Shown here: positions 10,701 to 24,728 of the stretch, piece by piece
How the letters are laid out: every line of letters starts with the position of its first letter
Numbering within the stretch: position 1 is the first letter of the stretch
NCBI GenBank assembly: GCA_013399875.1
Contig: VXAZ01006215.1
Span: 62,001-126,000, forward strand
DNA from: Gymnorhina tibicen
Taxonomy: Eukaryota > Chordata > Aves > Passeriformes > Artamidae
DNA length: 64,000 nucleotides
Reading direction: 5' to 3'
Translations under genes and position numbers: made by a program
Notes under the pieces: generated by a model
Told to the model about the DNA's origin: nothing
The model's input: the letters and a program-made list of their open reading frames with translations, nothing else
Database searches by the model: none

Positions 10701-13700
10701 TACAAAAAAAAAAAGCCCCAAAAGCAAAAAGCCACTCAATGTCTAATATCCTAGAGGAGAAATGCAAATACCTTGGAAAGGCTTATCTAGGCAATTCAAT
10801 TTACAGCATTATTTGATGTTAGAAGCCAGGGACTTGGTAATTGCTAACCATGTTGCTAACCCAGCCACTTCCCTCAGGTGAATTGCCTGGTTCTTACAGG
10901 AGATACAGCTCTGACATTTCCCCCCCAGCTCTTCATTACTGAGGTTTTTGTTTCCTTCACAGGTACCACCTACCTTTACGGTCAGATGTGAAACAGATTA
11001 AAAGATTTAGTTAAGTTTGGAGGTGTTTTTCTCAACTGAGATTCAGCTTAGATGATTTTAATTTCTCTTATAGACCTGAAGAATGGTAGTCCAAAAGCTC
11101 TTCTGGTTTTTGTGGCTGGGATTTTTTTCTAACTAAAATATTATGGTGTAATAAGATTTGATCTCTTCCTGCAAATGCTGATTTGCTGATGTCCTTAGGC
11201 CATCACAGCTACAGTGGCACATCTGCCATAAGCATATTGATCTCTTTTGGAAAGGGACTTCAGTTTGTGCTGCGTGGTCCTATTACAGAGCTGCATAGAA
11301 TATACTCCGTTAAATATATGTATGTATTTTAAACAGTTTTCTGCTGAGTGTCACAAAATGGACTTGAACTTTTATCAGAAAGATACACTACCACAAGAGG
11401 ATTTTCCAGATTGTTTTCCAAAGAAAGACATTCTCTGCAGATTTGAGACCTTTGTAAGAAGATGGTGCTCATTTGAAGAACTGCCTTTTGTAGCAAATAC
11501 CTCTTCAGCTCATAGAGAACCATAATGTTTTGGGGGTATCTTCACTTTCTAAAAAAACTTGGAACTAGTTGATCTTTAAGATTTCCTTTCAATCAAAGTC
11601 ATTCCATTCTAAAACACTGCTTTTCAGCTTTTCAAGTAGCCCCTTCACTTCTATACACTCTTCTAATGAGTACATGACTGAGTAGGCTGGACAGCCAATT
11701 TGCAAAGAGATTAAGTGCATTGGTCTTGCAGAATAGCTCTCAGAATCTAACCTGATTGTCCTGAATTTCCCAGCCCTTGCTGTGGGTTTAGCAGGAGCTT
11801 TGCCCGTGTTCTGCCCTCGTGGCTGGGGCTGGGCATTGGCCATGTACCCTTCCAAACACTGACTCTTGTAGAGCAGATGCCCACAGAGTGACTGGCCAAG
11901 AGCTGAGTCTGTCCAGCCAGCGGGATATTGTGGTGCACGTGTTTGTGATACTGCATGTGAGGATACCATCTGGGTATGTATTTAATGAATTCTTGGGGGT
12001 CTGTTTGAGGAGTGACTTCTAACAGTCCTCTCCTTGAAGTTGCTGAGTAACATTGGCCAAAATACCCTCTCTGTCTGCTGCATTATTGAAATACGTGGGT
12101 ATGGATGTGCTCTCCTGTCCTACATAGGGGATTTGAAAGCCCAAGGGCTTATGATGCAGTGTAGCACTCACATCAGTGAGCTCAGGCTCAGATCAGTTAT
12201 TTATCCATCCTTTTTTGTCTCCTCTTTTGGATCAACACTGTTCAGCATTGTTGGCATGCTTTATTTTAAACTACCTGGCCTCACCTTCCCAGGAGCTCAG
12301 AATAGCTTGGCTTTAAACCTCAGCTGCTGGAGGTTGAGGAAGTGAGAGAGATCCCTGGCTGTATTTCAGATTCGAAGTAGGAGTAGACAGATTTAATCTG
12401 TAACTCAGAGGACAGGGAGAAACATCAGTTTGTCTGTTCCAGAGGTGGCAATTTGGAGATCTCTGCTGGTTTCTCTCTCATCCCATACTCGGAGCCACAG
12501 CGTGTCTTTCTCCACTTGAAGCAAGAGGAAACAAGGCACTTCTGATGCTTTTGTCCCCAGCAAAGCCTGTACAGTTTTGCTTTCATGTCCTTTTGTAGTT
12601 TCTGGTATGGGGGAGACAGAGGACAATGCCTTATCTTTGCATTCATATTGGAAATTTTAACTTTGCAGCAGATTCCTGGCCTTATTTAATCTTGCAGTAT
12701 AGATGTTAGATACAGCAGGGGATTGAGTTTTGCTTCTAGTTCCAAGTCATACGTGTCCTGATTAATAACAGGGAGGAATCCTCTTAGAAGAATTTCTTTT
12801 CATAGCAGTGGAGGTTTGTGGTTGGTGTGATTTACATCAGTGTCCTGTTTCAGCTTTCCTGCCTGATGGTTTAGGTCTGTCGCTTACAACTGAAGGAAGT
12901 CTTTAGTTCAGTAGAAATGCAGTGTATCTATAGCATCTTTGTGAAGACTTTTCTATCCTGTCACCTGTAGCATTAGAAGTTTTCCTTTTATGCTTTTGAT
13001 GGGATGGTTCTTATATTTTTGGCAATGTAATCTTCATTTTTCTGTGGAAATAGTCTGGTTTTGGTAGTAATTGCCTCAGCTAGAAGAATTGAAATTATTC
13101 AAGCATTTATAGCAGACTCTCTTGATTCTTTAAGATGACTTTTAAAGCTCTTGATAGATTTTTAAGTAAGGGTGAAAAATAGCACCACCACTCCCCAACA
13201 CTGCCTCTGCTTTTTTTGTCCTAAACTGCAAGTGCTGCAGCTGAAGCAGCTCTGGATGCACTGGGTGTTAGGGGACCTGCACCTGTCTTTATTTGCAGGA
13301 TTAGACTTTTCACAGGGAGCACCTTGTTTGTTTCTGCGACTAATGCAGTCCAAAGGACTGTTGGAATCCAAGAACCTTCTCCCTAGGTAACCATGATGAT
13401 GGTATGAAATGTGTCAGCCTTTTTTTAATCAGGATTAATTCAGAAAGACCTCAGGCATTACCATTCTTCCACTTAACACGAAGTTAGAACACAGGGCCTC
13501 TTGAGGGGCTGGTGCCTTGCAGAGGCAAGTTCTTCAGTCTTACTCAAGTGGAGGTTAAAAAGCTTCTTCCACTTTCCCTGGGAAATGGGGTATTTATTCC
13601 TCTAAGCGACTCACGACTCACGGTGTGAATGCGCATGCAGGTCATTGTTTTCAGGTGGTGTGTTAGGCGGAGTTACTGGCTCTGGGGCTTTTACTGCCTT

Positions 13701-14874
13701 TATTTCTTTGTGAAGTGCATCACATCAATTTGGGGAATGTTAATGGAAAATGTTGAGCCACTTTCACTTTTGTTTTTTGGTAGTGTGTGAATTAATTTTC
13801 ACTGTATTATTTGATTTTACAAATGTGGGTCACTTTATTTTCTTCACAATAATTTTAAAGACATGAAAGGAAAAGTATTGTGTAGCTAATTCATTACAAA
13901 ATCCTGAACTGTTACCATTTTAGTTTAATTGCAGTCAAGGTGAGTATTTAGTTTGCATTCGTTTAAGCCTTAAAGCAACAGGTAAGGTATGTGATCATCA
14001 GTATGGCCATTTTTGGTTGTTGCTTCTGTGGCATATTCTGGAACTTCTGAATTTCCTAATGCTGGTGTATATAAACCCTCAGCTTTTGTTGTCACAGATT
14101 TGAAAAATCATCAGTAATTTCTGTTTTCATTTGGCACCTCAGTCCATTTTGACACCACACCAGCCCAACTGTCCTGGGTTTCGGAGTGAAATCACAAATG
14201 CAACTGCTGCAGCCTCTCAGCTCCAAGCAGCACCTTTCTTGGTGTGTGATTAAAAAGCCTCAAGCATTCTTGCCTTGTCATGCTGCTGTATCCCTCCCTT
14301 TGGCAGTCCTAATTCACCCACTTCAGGGGGGAACTTTCTGGCTGAAAGCTGTACAGTGGCATGCAATCATCACAACTGTTGCTTCTGTTAGAGCTCAGAG
14401 GTTCTGTTTTTCCTGTGTCTTGATGAGCATTTGGTGGATCCACAGGAGCAAACCTGCTGCAAATTCACCCTGATCTTATGAAACATCTCATTTTACAACT
14501 GTCAGCGATAGTCTGACGGGTTTACTGGGGCCACACTCATCCTCAAGCAGGGCTGTTTCTGTGTGGACGCTCTTCATGGTGTTAGAGAACAGGGGGTTTT
14601 GTGTCTTGCAGAAGGATCACCCTTTCCTGTGAGTGCATGTGTCTCTTTTCTGGGATGCACGGTTACCTGTGCCTGGCATCCTCAATGCCAAACGTAATTT
14701 TTAGATTTGTGGCTTTTGCAACTCCACTTCCAAGAGCACCCTGCCTTTGGACATATGCCACAGATACTCTGTAATCATGGATGAGTCTTCTCTGCGTTTC
14801 TATGGATGTCCCAGTCCTTCCTTTTCCTTCACTTGCTCCAGTGGTGGTGGCGGATGTCTCCATCCTGGGATAGA

Positions 14875-15130
14875 AGCATAGAATACCAGGTTGGAAGGAA
14901 CCCCCACAGACCATTTGGTTCAACCTTGTCTGGCAAAAGCACGATCTAGGAAAGATGCCTTAGCACCCTGTCCAGCTGAATCTGAAGTGTCCAGTGTTGA
15001 GGAACCCCCAGGTTCCCTGGGGAGATTATTCCAGTGGCTGATTGGTCTCTTTGGTCTCTTTGAAGTAGGATTTCCTTCTGAACTTTGTGCTCAGAGGTAG
15101 GAACCTGTATGAATCTTGCACCCGTCAACG
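14875..15130 (-). mobile_element. CR1 LINE fragment, diverged
   Basis: Starts agcatagaataccaggttgg, the reverse complement of a CR1 3' terminus. It continues with caccctgtccagctgaatct and ggggagattattccagtggc, typical of an older CR1 subfamily. Its right end fades into unique sequence. Confidence 0.75.
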
Positions 15131-17404
15131 TGGCCTGCAGAGTTTCTTGCTGTAAATTTGGAGACATTATTGCAAATAATGTTTGACAACTGCATTGTAA
15201 TGTTGTGTGTTAATGATTAAGGGAATGCCATGTGCTTTGTGCTTGCAAAACTTTAGCACACCAGGCAGTTGCTGGAGGACCTATCTCTGACTTGCCTTCA
15301 TACTCACACTCTGGAGTGAGATTGAGCTTGAGCTTCCTGCCAGATGCCTGCTGGGTGGAAGTGCCTAGGGGTGGATGCCCTTTTGCTGCTGCCTTTCCAC
15401 CTGAAGACAATGTTAATCCTTGCCTAGCTCAGAAAGTTCACATTTTGGATTTTCTTCAGTTTTGAGTGGAGCATCTTGTCTACTTGTTTTGTCTCCAGAG
15501 GCAGGATTCAGTACAGATCCTGCATCTGGATTTTGCTACCCCTAGCTTGGATACAGGATGGCTTTTGTTAGATGCAAGGCTTGTTTTCTTCACTCTGAGA
15601 GATGTTCTCATTGTCAAAAGAAAATCTACACCAGAGAGAAATTTTATTTGAGTAGACTCAGTAATATATCTGGTGTTAATTCAGGGCCAGGATATTGAGA
15701 AGAAGAATCTGGCTTTATCCAGTAATTTGTCAGAAGTACATCTCTCAGTTATTTCTGTACCTCTTCTGAGGGCTCAGTGATGATCTCACCCTTAAAATTC
15801 AAACTAGGAGCCTTGGTCAAAGCACCTCCCTTTTCCCAGGATACTTGGCAAAGGGAATTTAAACTGGGCATTTATATGCCTAGTGATTACACATTTTGAG
15901 CCTGGTGTCCGTAGTACTCCTACTCAGGTACTCAAACAAGTGGCTTTTCTCATTGCTTTCGTTAACAAGGTAGCTTTGGATATGTGCATTTCACATCCAT
16001 GTCTTATTTCCTTTCCCTTCATCCTTGCAGCATTTCCCTTTCAATTACACATTGAGAAAAACTGAGTGTACAGGGGGCTTGCATTAGCTTCTGTGGAGGG
16101 CATCAGTTTGCATTCAAGCTTTCATTTAGCAGTCCTTGTAGCTAGGTGAAGTGCTTACTGTCTCCCAGATGGAATAAGTGCATGGATTATATATCTCAAA
16201 AGAGTCAATTTTCTTCTTATTCTTTCCCATTTTAATAAATAGCGATCTGGTGTCTCTTTTGAGCTCAGTAGAACTTAAACATTTATATGTTGATAATATT
16301 CTTGCTGTTACAGGCAGCTTTGCACATATTTAAAAATTCATTGAGGGAGATACTCTTTTGATCCTAAGTGCAAATGTTATCCAAAAAACTTCACAGAGAT
16401 TGTACCATTATTTTAAGCTTTCCAGCTTGCATTTCTGTGCAAGTCCTTAATTGAGTATTTGCAAGAGGCAGTTGCACTCTACCTTGCCCTTTGCTTCAGC
16501 CCTCTGGCCCCACCCCTTTTAAGGCAGTGATCCCTTTTAAAGCAGGGGGAAAGCTGAACTTTTACCAGCTCTCTGCCAGAAATTAGATCCCTTACCTCTG
16601 CAGTAAAATTCTCAATGTGTCTGCAGTGGAATATGCAACCGAAAATGTTGACTTTGTGTTCTTTACTAAAAGCTTTAATAGAAACTCAGCTGACAGTATA
16701 CTCGAGTAAATGGTGCCATGAGGATATTGTCCTAAATGTAATCTTTGAGTTGCTTGTGTGTTGTTTTCTTTAACATAATTCCTCAAAATAGCTTCATTGT
16801 TCTGTGGAAAACAGCAGATTTTGCTTTTGTCTGCCTCACAGCAGGGAGAAAGAATAGAATATTGAAGTAAGAAATCTGATGTTATTTTCCCCAGAACTCT
16901 TTTTGTTTCTGTTTCACAAGTGACCTAAATTCAGAGCAAACTGTTCAGTAGGTGAGTCTTTACAGGTGGTGTCTATACCATCTGATTAAAACCTTGAAGA
17001 ACCCAGAGAAAATTTACATTAAATAATTTAGACTCAAAGGGAAAATGTTTTAACTCATAAAATTTTGAAGCAAGAGGCTGTTAGGGTGATCTACTAAATC
17101 TGGCTGTACAAATTTGGTGATTTGTGTTGAAGAGCTGACTATGTACACAGTTTCTTATAAAAGTTGTATGAAACTGAAAATACAGAAAATGAATGTATTG
17201 CAAAATATGGCAAATGTATTTTTAATAATTTACTGCCTTAGATCATTAGTTAAGATCACCAGTTATTCTCAGTGTCTGTGTTGTGTAAGACTTATACAGG
17301 GACTGACACGAACCGGTACTCCATCACTGGGAGTTCACCACTACTTAACTTTGGCATGGCAGTGGCTTTTAAATAGTCAGCAAGTACTGGTAAATGAAAC
17401 TATA

Positions 17405-17530
17405 TGTTCCTGACTGGATAAAGTCCTGAGTAACCTGGTTGATTTTCGTAGCTGACCCTGTTTTGAGCAGGAGGTCAGGCTGGAGACCTCTGCAGATGCC
17501 TTCCAGCCCGGCTCATCCCGTGATACTTGT
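17405..17530 (+). mobile_element. CR1 LINE 3' end
   Basis: Plus-strand CR1 3' end: gataaagtcctgagtaacct, agctgaccctgttttgagca, and tggagacctctgcagatgcc followed by ccttccagcc. It is heavily 5'-truncated, as most CR1 copies are, and ends about 120 bases before exon 4. Confidence 0.75.
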
Positions 17531-17650
17531 GCGTATAAATGTGTGTGAGGGTGTAACCATGTAATGTTTATGGATCATTTATAAAGAAACGCTGGGTGAT
17601 TTCAGATGTAGCTATAATAAACTTTCACTCTGCTGGTTTTCTTTGCCCAG

Positions 17651-17815
17651 TCTGCCACTAAGAAACCCCGGAAGTCCCCAGCGGACAAGGGGCGTTCCGA
17701 CGCTGGAGCTCGAGGAGCAAGTCGTGGGAGAGCCAATGGCCACCCGCAGCAGAACGGAGAAGGGGACCCTGTCACTTTGTTTGAGGTGGTTAAGCTGGGA
17801 AAGAGTGCTATGCAG
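17651..17815 (+). CDS. STAG1: STAG1 exon 4, residues 45-99, basic linker
   Basis: The exon runs from a ttttctttgcccag acceptor to a cag|gtaaaa donor and is exactly 55 codons, phase 0 at both ends. It encodes a Lys/Arg/Gly-rich linker (KKPRKSP near residue 48, [16 protein letters not shown] near 69-84). It ends in the start of the helical region ([15 protein letters not shown]). The second half matches remembered vertebrate SA1 closely, while residues about 45-66 differ at many positions, suggesting a weakly constrained linker. Because its length is a multiple of three, skipping it would keep the frame. Confidence 0.96.
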
Positions 17816-19234
17816 GTAAAATGTCTACTTGTGTTCCCCCTCACAATTCAGTGTATCCTGACTGGAGTCCAGTCTAAGCTGTGCTTTTGTAAACCGTGGT
17901 GTTTTCTCATGACTGCATTGGTCTAACAGACTGTGTATGATAAAGTACAGGACTGAGTGGGCTCTGGTTGAGGGCTCTCATGTATCCTTCTGAAGAACAA
18001 CAGACCTGGCAGAAAGTCATGTGTTTCAAATTCTCCATTATTTTGTTCATTACTCCCAAGTTAAAAATATATGTCGGTATTAAGCAGGTCAATAAAGAAT
18101 ATCCTGTAGCAAGTTTTATATGGGGAAAAAGTGTATGAAAATAATGATGGATCCAAGCCTTTTTTGTTCGCTTGTTTTTTCAAGAGTACCTGCTCACACA
18201 AGCAGTTTGGAGCCCTTTACACTGGAACTTGTATTCCTGCTGTCCCCATCAGGGCAACAGATGAAGGCTAAACTATTTGCCTAGACTTCCCCTGAGTCTG
18301 AGGGAAAACATGGACACGTTCTGAAGGCAAATTTTTCATTGTAAAATAAATAAGATAGTTCTAGTTGCCTCTAGAAATGTTTCTTACCCCCTTATGTTTT
18401 GATCAGGTCAGAGGTCTTTACAGGATGTGTGGGGCCAGGTGAGTGGCACCTCAAGACACTGCACAGAGGATTGGTTTTGACAGTGTTGTGTGGTTTTAGT
18501 AAGCTGCTGTGCTGCAGCTCTTGGTTTTGGTACTCAAAGGAGAAACAATGGGCACAAAGCACTCTTCAACCCATGCAGTCCAAAGCCAACAGTCATTCCT
18601 GCTCTGAAGGATTGCTTAAGCAAACCTCCTTTACTTTGCATTTCAACAACACAGGGGTTAGGCAGTATCAGTTAGTTTGTTTTGGTGCTGACTAACATGA
18701 GAAAAGTAAAAATTAGGAAAATTAGGTGCCAAGTCCCATTCTCAATATTACTTTCAGTGTAGCTAAAAGCTAAGTCTCCTTAAATCCCAGAGGAATCAAG
18801 TATTGCAAATGAGTGACAGTTGTTGAAAGTTTTCTGTCTCAAATCTATGGAAAGTCTGAGATGTAATTTTAAAGAAGTAATACACAGGAAGGAAATGAGA
18901 ATTTTTGTTCTTCATAGTTTCTGTATTTACACTTACTCAGGACTGACCCTTCTTATCTAGTAGGTGAAGACAGAACAAATTTACTCTTAACAAAGCTATA
19001 GATTCCTTGTGCCTTTTTTTCCTGCAACAGAGCTTCCAACTTTGTTTGGTTTTCAGCACTTTTTCAAGTTTTGTTTTTGGCAGGAATTGAGGAAACATCT
19101 GGAGTCTATTTTCTGGTTTTACTGTGGTACAGAACATACAATATACTTTATGTAGTATAGTTGACTTAGAGTTATTGGTATTTGCAGAAGCCAAATGGAA
19201 AGGAATGGGTGATTGCTTTGATATTTGAGGACTC

Positions 19235-19259
19235 TGTGTGTGTGTGTGTGTGTGTGTGT
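19235..19259. repeat. (TG)n microsatellite
   Basis: Twelve uninterrupted TG units plus one base. A looser GT-rich tract follows at about 19405-19462. Confidence 0.95.
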
Positions 19260-22200
19260 AGTTGACTTTGATACACTTTATCTATTTCAAAAGAGATGCT
19301 GACACAAGTCTTCTGCAGACTGAATACAAAAAAATTGTCTGCATGTTTACATTAAGAAATCTTTGGAATTCAGATACAAAGGAATTGTTTTGAGAAGTGG
19401 AGAATTTGTATATGCGTGTGTGGGTGGATGTGTCTGTGTATTCACGTATACATACCTGTATCCACGAATCACAGAGGCACAGACACACACATGCTTCACA
19501 TGTGCCCAGCCTGCAGGTAGGAGAAAAAGTACCCAGCACAGTCTAAGCAGAGGAGAAATTATACACAAATAGTAAAGGAATAGGCAAGAGTATTTGAAGG
19601 CCTGGGGTGCAAACAGGCATAAGTGACTAGAGCCATAATTTCAAGAGTATGCATCGCATGGGCACTTTTGAGAAATTTACTGTTGGTAAAAATATTTTCA
19701 AAAATTAAAGAAACCCTGTAGTAGGAAAGAGAATGCGATTAAAATGTGATTTAGTATTTTTTAACTTGCACTTTTGGACTATAATCTTGTGTGAAACCAA
19801 GGTTCTGTAAATGAAACTTATTAGTATCTTTATACTTGTATTTTTCCATAATAGCTTAGGGATTTTGATGTAACAATTAGGAATGCTTAGCATTTTCGTT
19901 TTTCATAGTTTTGATGCAGGTTTTTTTGTGTAATTTTAGCAATTTTGTCAGTATTGAAGTTTTCAAACAAGTGCCATATATCTGTATTTGGCTGAACATA
20001 TTATTTCTCAATATTTAGTTCTTTCCCTGTAATATGAACATACTTTTTTCCTAGTGCTCCTAAGTTTGCTTCCAGCAATGAAAACCCAGGAAAATTCAAT
20101 TAATATATTCTGACATTACATGGAAATCATGTGCTTTCATTTCTGATCTATCTGCTCCTGCTGTTTGCTCTCAGAATTTTTATTTGTTATTAGATTTTTC
20201 TGGCTTTGTGATGCCAGTTCATGAAAGTCTGTAGCTGAATTCAATTTTCACTTCTTTTAAGCTTCTCTATTTTGGTTCTCTCAGCAGGATTCATTTGCTA
20301 CTTCTGTTCAGGCTTATTGCAGGTTGCTTCTTCCAGGGAAATAAAATCAGTTTAATTTTTTGTATTTCAAGTATACATAACTCCAGGGCTGCTCTTTGCA
20401 TAAAATCTTTATCTCTGTCACGAGGTGCTGCTTCTGTCTTGTTTGAACTCTGTAAATCTATTTGATGCCCACACTAAGTTGGTATTCATTTGCTCTGTAA
20501 CCTTTTGTACAGTTAGTGCTTCAGGAGTTGTTCTGTCAGCAAGTCTCTGTGTATGAAGTGTGACATGACCTGCTGCTCCTGCTTTCTGCAGGTACATTTT
20601 CAAGTGTTACTCCATTAAGACTCTTCATAGAACTTCTTTAGACTCTGTGGTTTTTATTTTCATAGTCAAACATGATACTCTTCTGGTTTTTGTCATTTAT
20701 CTCTTCCATGTATTTATTTTGTAGTTGTATCATTTTATGGTGACAGCTACATCCTCTACATTTCCCCACTCTGAACTTGCATGGGCAGAATGGTCTCTAT
20801 CAGCATTTCTCATGTGCTCAGCTGCCCACTGGTGGGAATGAAGGCTTGGGTGAGCCTCTGCTCTTCCAGCTGAGCTGCCCAGGCAGAGACTGACTGGTAG
20901 CTAAAATCTTCAGACATCTCTGCATTGGTCTCTGACCCTGCTGTTAAGATGACAGGGAACTAAAGAGCTTGTGATGAGATCAGATTTTGTTTAGGACTCA
21001 GACTGCAAGTTTCTCATGAGTTAGTTATGACCAATTACCTGTAATGAAGTTTGTACTACTGTTGGTCAAACCAAGCATAGAAGTGCTCTGCTTTCTTGTC
21101 TGCAAAAGGGTTTTGTTCCCCCGGAACATCAGAGAGAATGGATCATCAGTAATTCTAGGAGGTGTTCAGTACCAAAACATGAACATATCTATGCCTTGAT
21201 GACTCTCCAATATTCCATGCATTACCAGTCACCCTTAATTGGTGTTAGCAGTTCACTGTGGAGTAGAGGCTGATTTTGACAAAAAAAGATTTTTTTTTAA
21301 AATTGCCACCTCTGCTTATGCTCAGCTAATAAAAGGTAATCTTGGTGTTGATTAGACATAGTTCAGAATAAATATGGCTCCATTATATGCCAGCAAGCAT
21401 TTTAAGATAAGTATCCAAGCGAGTTTTTCATTGTGCCACTAGTTCTTCCTTGTCTTTCCACAAATCAAGGATGCACGGGGTTCCTCTCTGTTCTTACACG
21501 CACATGGGGATTTGTGTCCTTTGAGGTTCCCTCCCTGTCCAAGTAAAGCTGTATTTGTAGCACTGCTTACCCTGCCATGAGAAGTCCATCTCTGGCAGCA
21601 GCTCAGAGTTACTCCTGATTAGAGTGACTGTATAACTATATCTGCCGTATGCAGGAGGAATTACACATGCTTTTACATAGATCCTTGAGCTTAAGAACAT
21701 CAGAGCAGCTGTAGCTGGATTGCACCAAAAATCCAACAGCCTGTCTCTGACAGTGGCATTTAAGAAAGAGAATAAGATAGCAAAAACGAATTTTGGGGAG
21801 TCTCCCTACCTCTGACTGTTTTCACCTCAGGGTCAGTGTGGCATCTGTGATCTCAGTGGCCTTAATGGCTCTGTCTTCCTTGAGTTTCTTTTCTCCTTCT
21901 AGAAGCATTTTTTGCTGGATCACATCTCTATGTCTCCCTCAGCAATTTCTGAAAGTTAAGGTCTTTGAAGATTAATAATGTACAGACATACATTAAGTAT
22001 TACCCATGCTTTTTGTGTTAAAGGCATGTTTTAGTTTAATTGTCCTTTATTATATTTTAACTGCTGTATCCTCCAGCTTGAAGGATGGATAATAACTTAG
22101 GGTTTCCCCAGATTGTGTCAGAAACTCCTTAGGAGTTTGAGTATGCAGTCTCTAAAGTTCACTGGACAGAATGACTGCATCTATTACTAACATTTAAACT

Positions 22201-23113
22201 AGTATTTTCATTTTGCTAGGCAGATTTCTTCTGTGGCCTAACCTTGCTTTGCTTTTGATTGTATGCTACTGAATTAAAAGAAAAAAATCAAAACTAGGTA
22301 CATGTTTTTATAGTTGTTACATGGTTACATTGGGAACAATTTAGGCACCAAACGAAGCATTAATTAGTTAGAGAAGTATCCCTTAATACCAAATGAATTT
22401 TTCTGCAGTCATCACACAAGCCTTCTTTTCCCTTGTGATTTAATGAGATGTGAGATGATTTTGCTGTTAATTTGAACATAAGTGCCAGTAGTGCAGTGTG
22501 GGAAAGCATTTGTACCCAAACATACTCATTATACTTGAAGGCAGAGAAGTCTTTTGCTCTCTAGAACGTTGATGTTTTTTGAAGTGTGTGGGGTGATCTG
22601 TGAAGCCTTTACAAACTGTGCTAGCAAAGGAATACGAATCATGTGTTTTAATAAATTGATGAGCCTCTTACTCGAATAACTCCCATTTTGTTTCAGCACT
22701 CCTCTAAGTATCTTTTCATTCTCATGTTCAATGTTTATGAGCAGTTTTGATGCTTAGTAGCATCATTCATGCCCGTGATTGGCTCAGCTTAAACAGACAC
22801 AGCCCCTTGGAAACGGTGTAACATGTCAGCTGTGAGAGATGAACACCTGCAAAAGTTCTGTACCACCTTAGAAAATCTTGGTGAGAGCTTTGTATGGCAC
22901 ACCTACCTTTCCTGAACACTCACATGAGGAACTGCTGCCCTGAGTAGTGTGGATCTGCTCGGGAGTTCCTGTGATTTTAGTCCATTTGAAAGCAGAATTC
23001 TCCCAGTACCTTTTATGCACTCAGTGTAATGCCAGTTAGCCTGTACCATTCTAAGATTCTCCTAAGAGAATAAATATTTGTTTATTTTGGTAGCATTTTT
23101 TCTCCCAAATGGT

Positions 23114-23135
23114 TCAGTGTAACATGTTACACTGA
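23114..23135. repeat. Perfect 22-bp palindrome
   Basis: The left half, tcagtgtaaca, is followed directly by its exact reverse complement, with no spacer. Flanking bases do not extend it. It may be a dimeric factor site or a chance event; no known motif was assigned. Confidence 0.9.
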
Positions 23136-24576
23136 TTTCCCTGCGTAATGATATTTAATACCCAGTCTACTGCATAGAAATATGTATTTACACAAAATGC
23201 CAAACAGATAATCCTGTATAGAGTTTAAATCCCTTAGTTTTATTGGGAAGAAATACTTCTAGGATTGTATTCCTTTCCTCTCTGTGCTTCAGAAAATAAA
23301 AAGTTATATAGGTAGACACTACATAAAACAAATTTTCCCATTTTTGCTTATTGTTACCTTAAAGTGAGATTTTTGGGCTTTACTTAAAGAAAATAATTTT
23401 GGCTTATCAGGAAGTGCATGATAGGTGTTAGCAAAGTATGAACTCTGTCATAATTTAAAATTATTATCCTTAGAGAAAAAGAATAAAATGCATGTCCTTG
23501 AGCTGCAGTTCATTTTTATTATCCTGATATTAAGTTTTCATTGGGTGTATATTAGACTTACCACCTGCAGTTTGGAATGCAGCCAGGCACTCATCCTGGA
23601 GTGTGCTGCCCAATCTAAACTGCACATACTTTCACACATTAGGAACTACCTTCTCCCCAGTAGCCATCTGTGTAATTACTTCAGTTTTCACAAAATTTAT
23701 CCTTAAAAGGCTTCTATTCTTTTTTTAAAAAGCCAACTTGAACAGATTCACTTAAAAAATTTTATGCAGTGTTTTAAGTCTCTCACTACTTGCCTTTGTT
23801 TCCTTGGGTTCTTATTTTTAGTGTACTAAGTTCTTCCCACTATCTGTTAAAGTATATTTTCTACTTTTATCTTCTATTTGAGTTGCTCTTTATACAAGTT
23901 ATTGAAATATTTAATTTCACTGTGCATTCCTTTTTTAATCAGTTTCAAATTTCATTTGAGTAACTTTGGGTTTTTGGCAGAAGTTGTTAGTGTAAGCTTT
24001 GATTTTTGGATTTTTTCCTACCTTGATGTAAACACGTTGCACACCCATTTTAGAGTAATTATTTTCTTTCATATTCACTGTAAATGAAGCATGTCTATGA
24101 TCAGTTGTATGAAATGGCAAATTATTTAAAGTTCTTTATACTCTTATTTGCCTTGGTTTACAGTTGACTCAGATCTTCCATTTTAACATGCACTTTGTAT
24201 ATGGTGTCATTTGTTTCCACTTTTGTTTGTAGCGCTGTTGCCAGATTGTTACTTAATTGAAATTGTGAAATAGCTTTTTCTGAAATCGACTTTCATTAAT
24301 ATTTAGTGGGACTGTGCTAAATTACCCGAGCTAGCAAGGTGTCCTCTGCAGTCAGTCCCTCTGGTTCCTCCAACAGTTAATGCTCCTAAATTCTCTCACA
24401 CTGAAGGAATATGAAATGGATCCATAGCTGCAAAGCCTAGAGGAGGAAATAAGATCACTAGCTTTGTTGCCTTTCCCTGGGCTTAGAATTAAAAGCCAAA
24501 CACAGTTAGAGGGAAAAAAAGGGTTTTACCTCTGTATTTTTTCAAGGATCATTTGGCGCATCACATTCAGGTAGAA

Positions 24577-24728
24577 AGCACCCCCAAATGCACACCGAGA
24601 AGGCACACCCGAAAGTGCCCACCAGGATGCCTATCCCAAGAATGCACCAGGGTGCACCCCCCGAACAATGCACTGCACTGCTCAAAGGCACAAAAGCACA
24701 AGTGCCCCAAATGCCCAAGTGCCCGCCG
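24577..24728. repeat. Degenerate GCAC/CCCAA-rich tandem block
   Basis: A run of 8-15-base units built on gcac or tgccc followed by ccaaa, ccgaa or accag. It is A/C-rich on the plus strand with almost no T. The unit length drifts, so this is an old or irregular array. Confidence 0.7.

Noticed and set aside
13390..13420. Possible C/D-box small nucleolar RNA (atgatgat followed by tcag)
   Set aside because: No matching terminal stem or proper D box at the expected distance.
13629..13640. tgcgcatgca resembling an NRF1 promoter site
   Set aside because: Single imperfect match with no CpG island or transcription start nearby.
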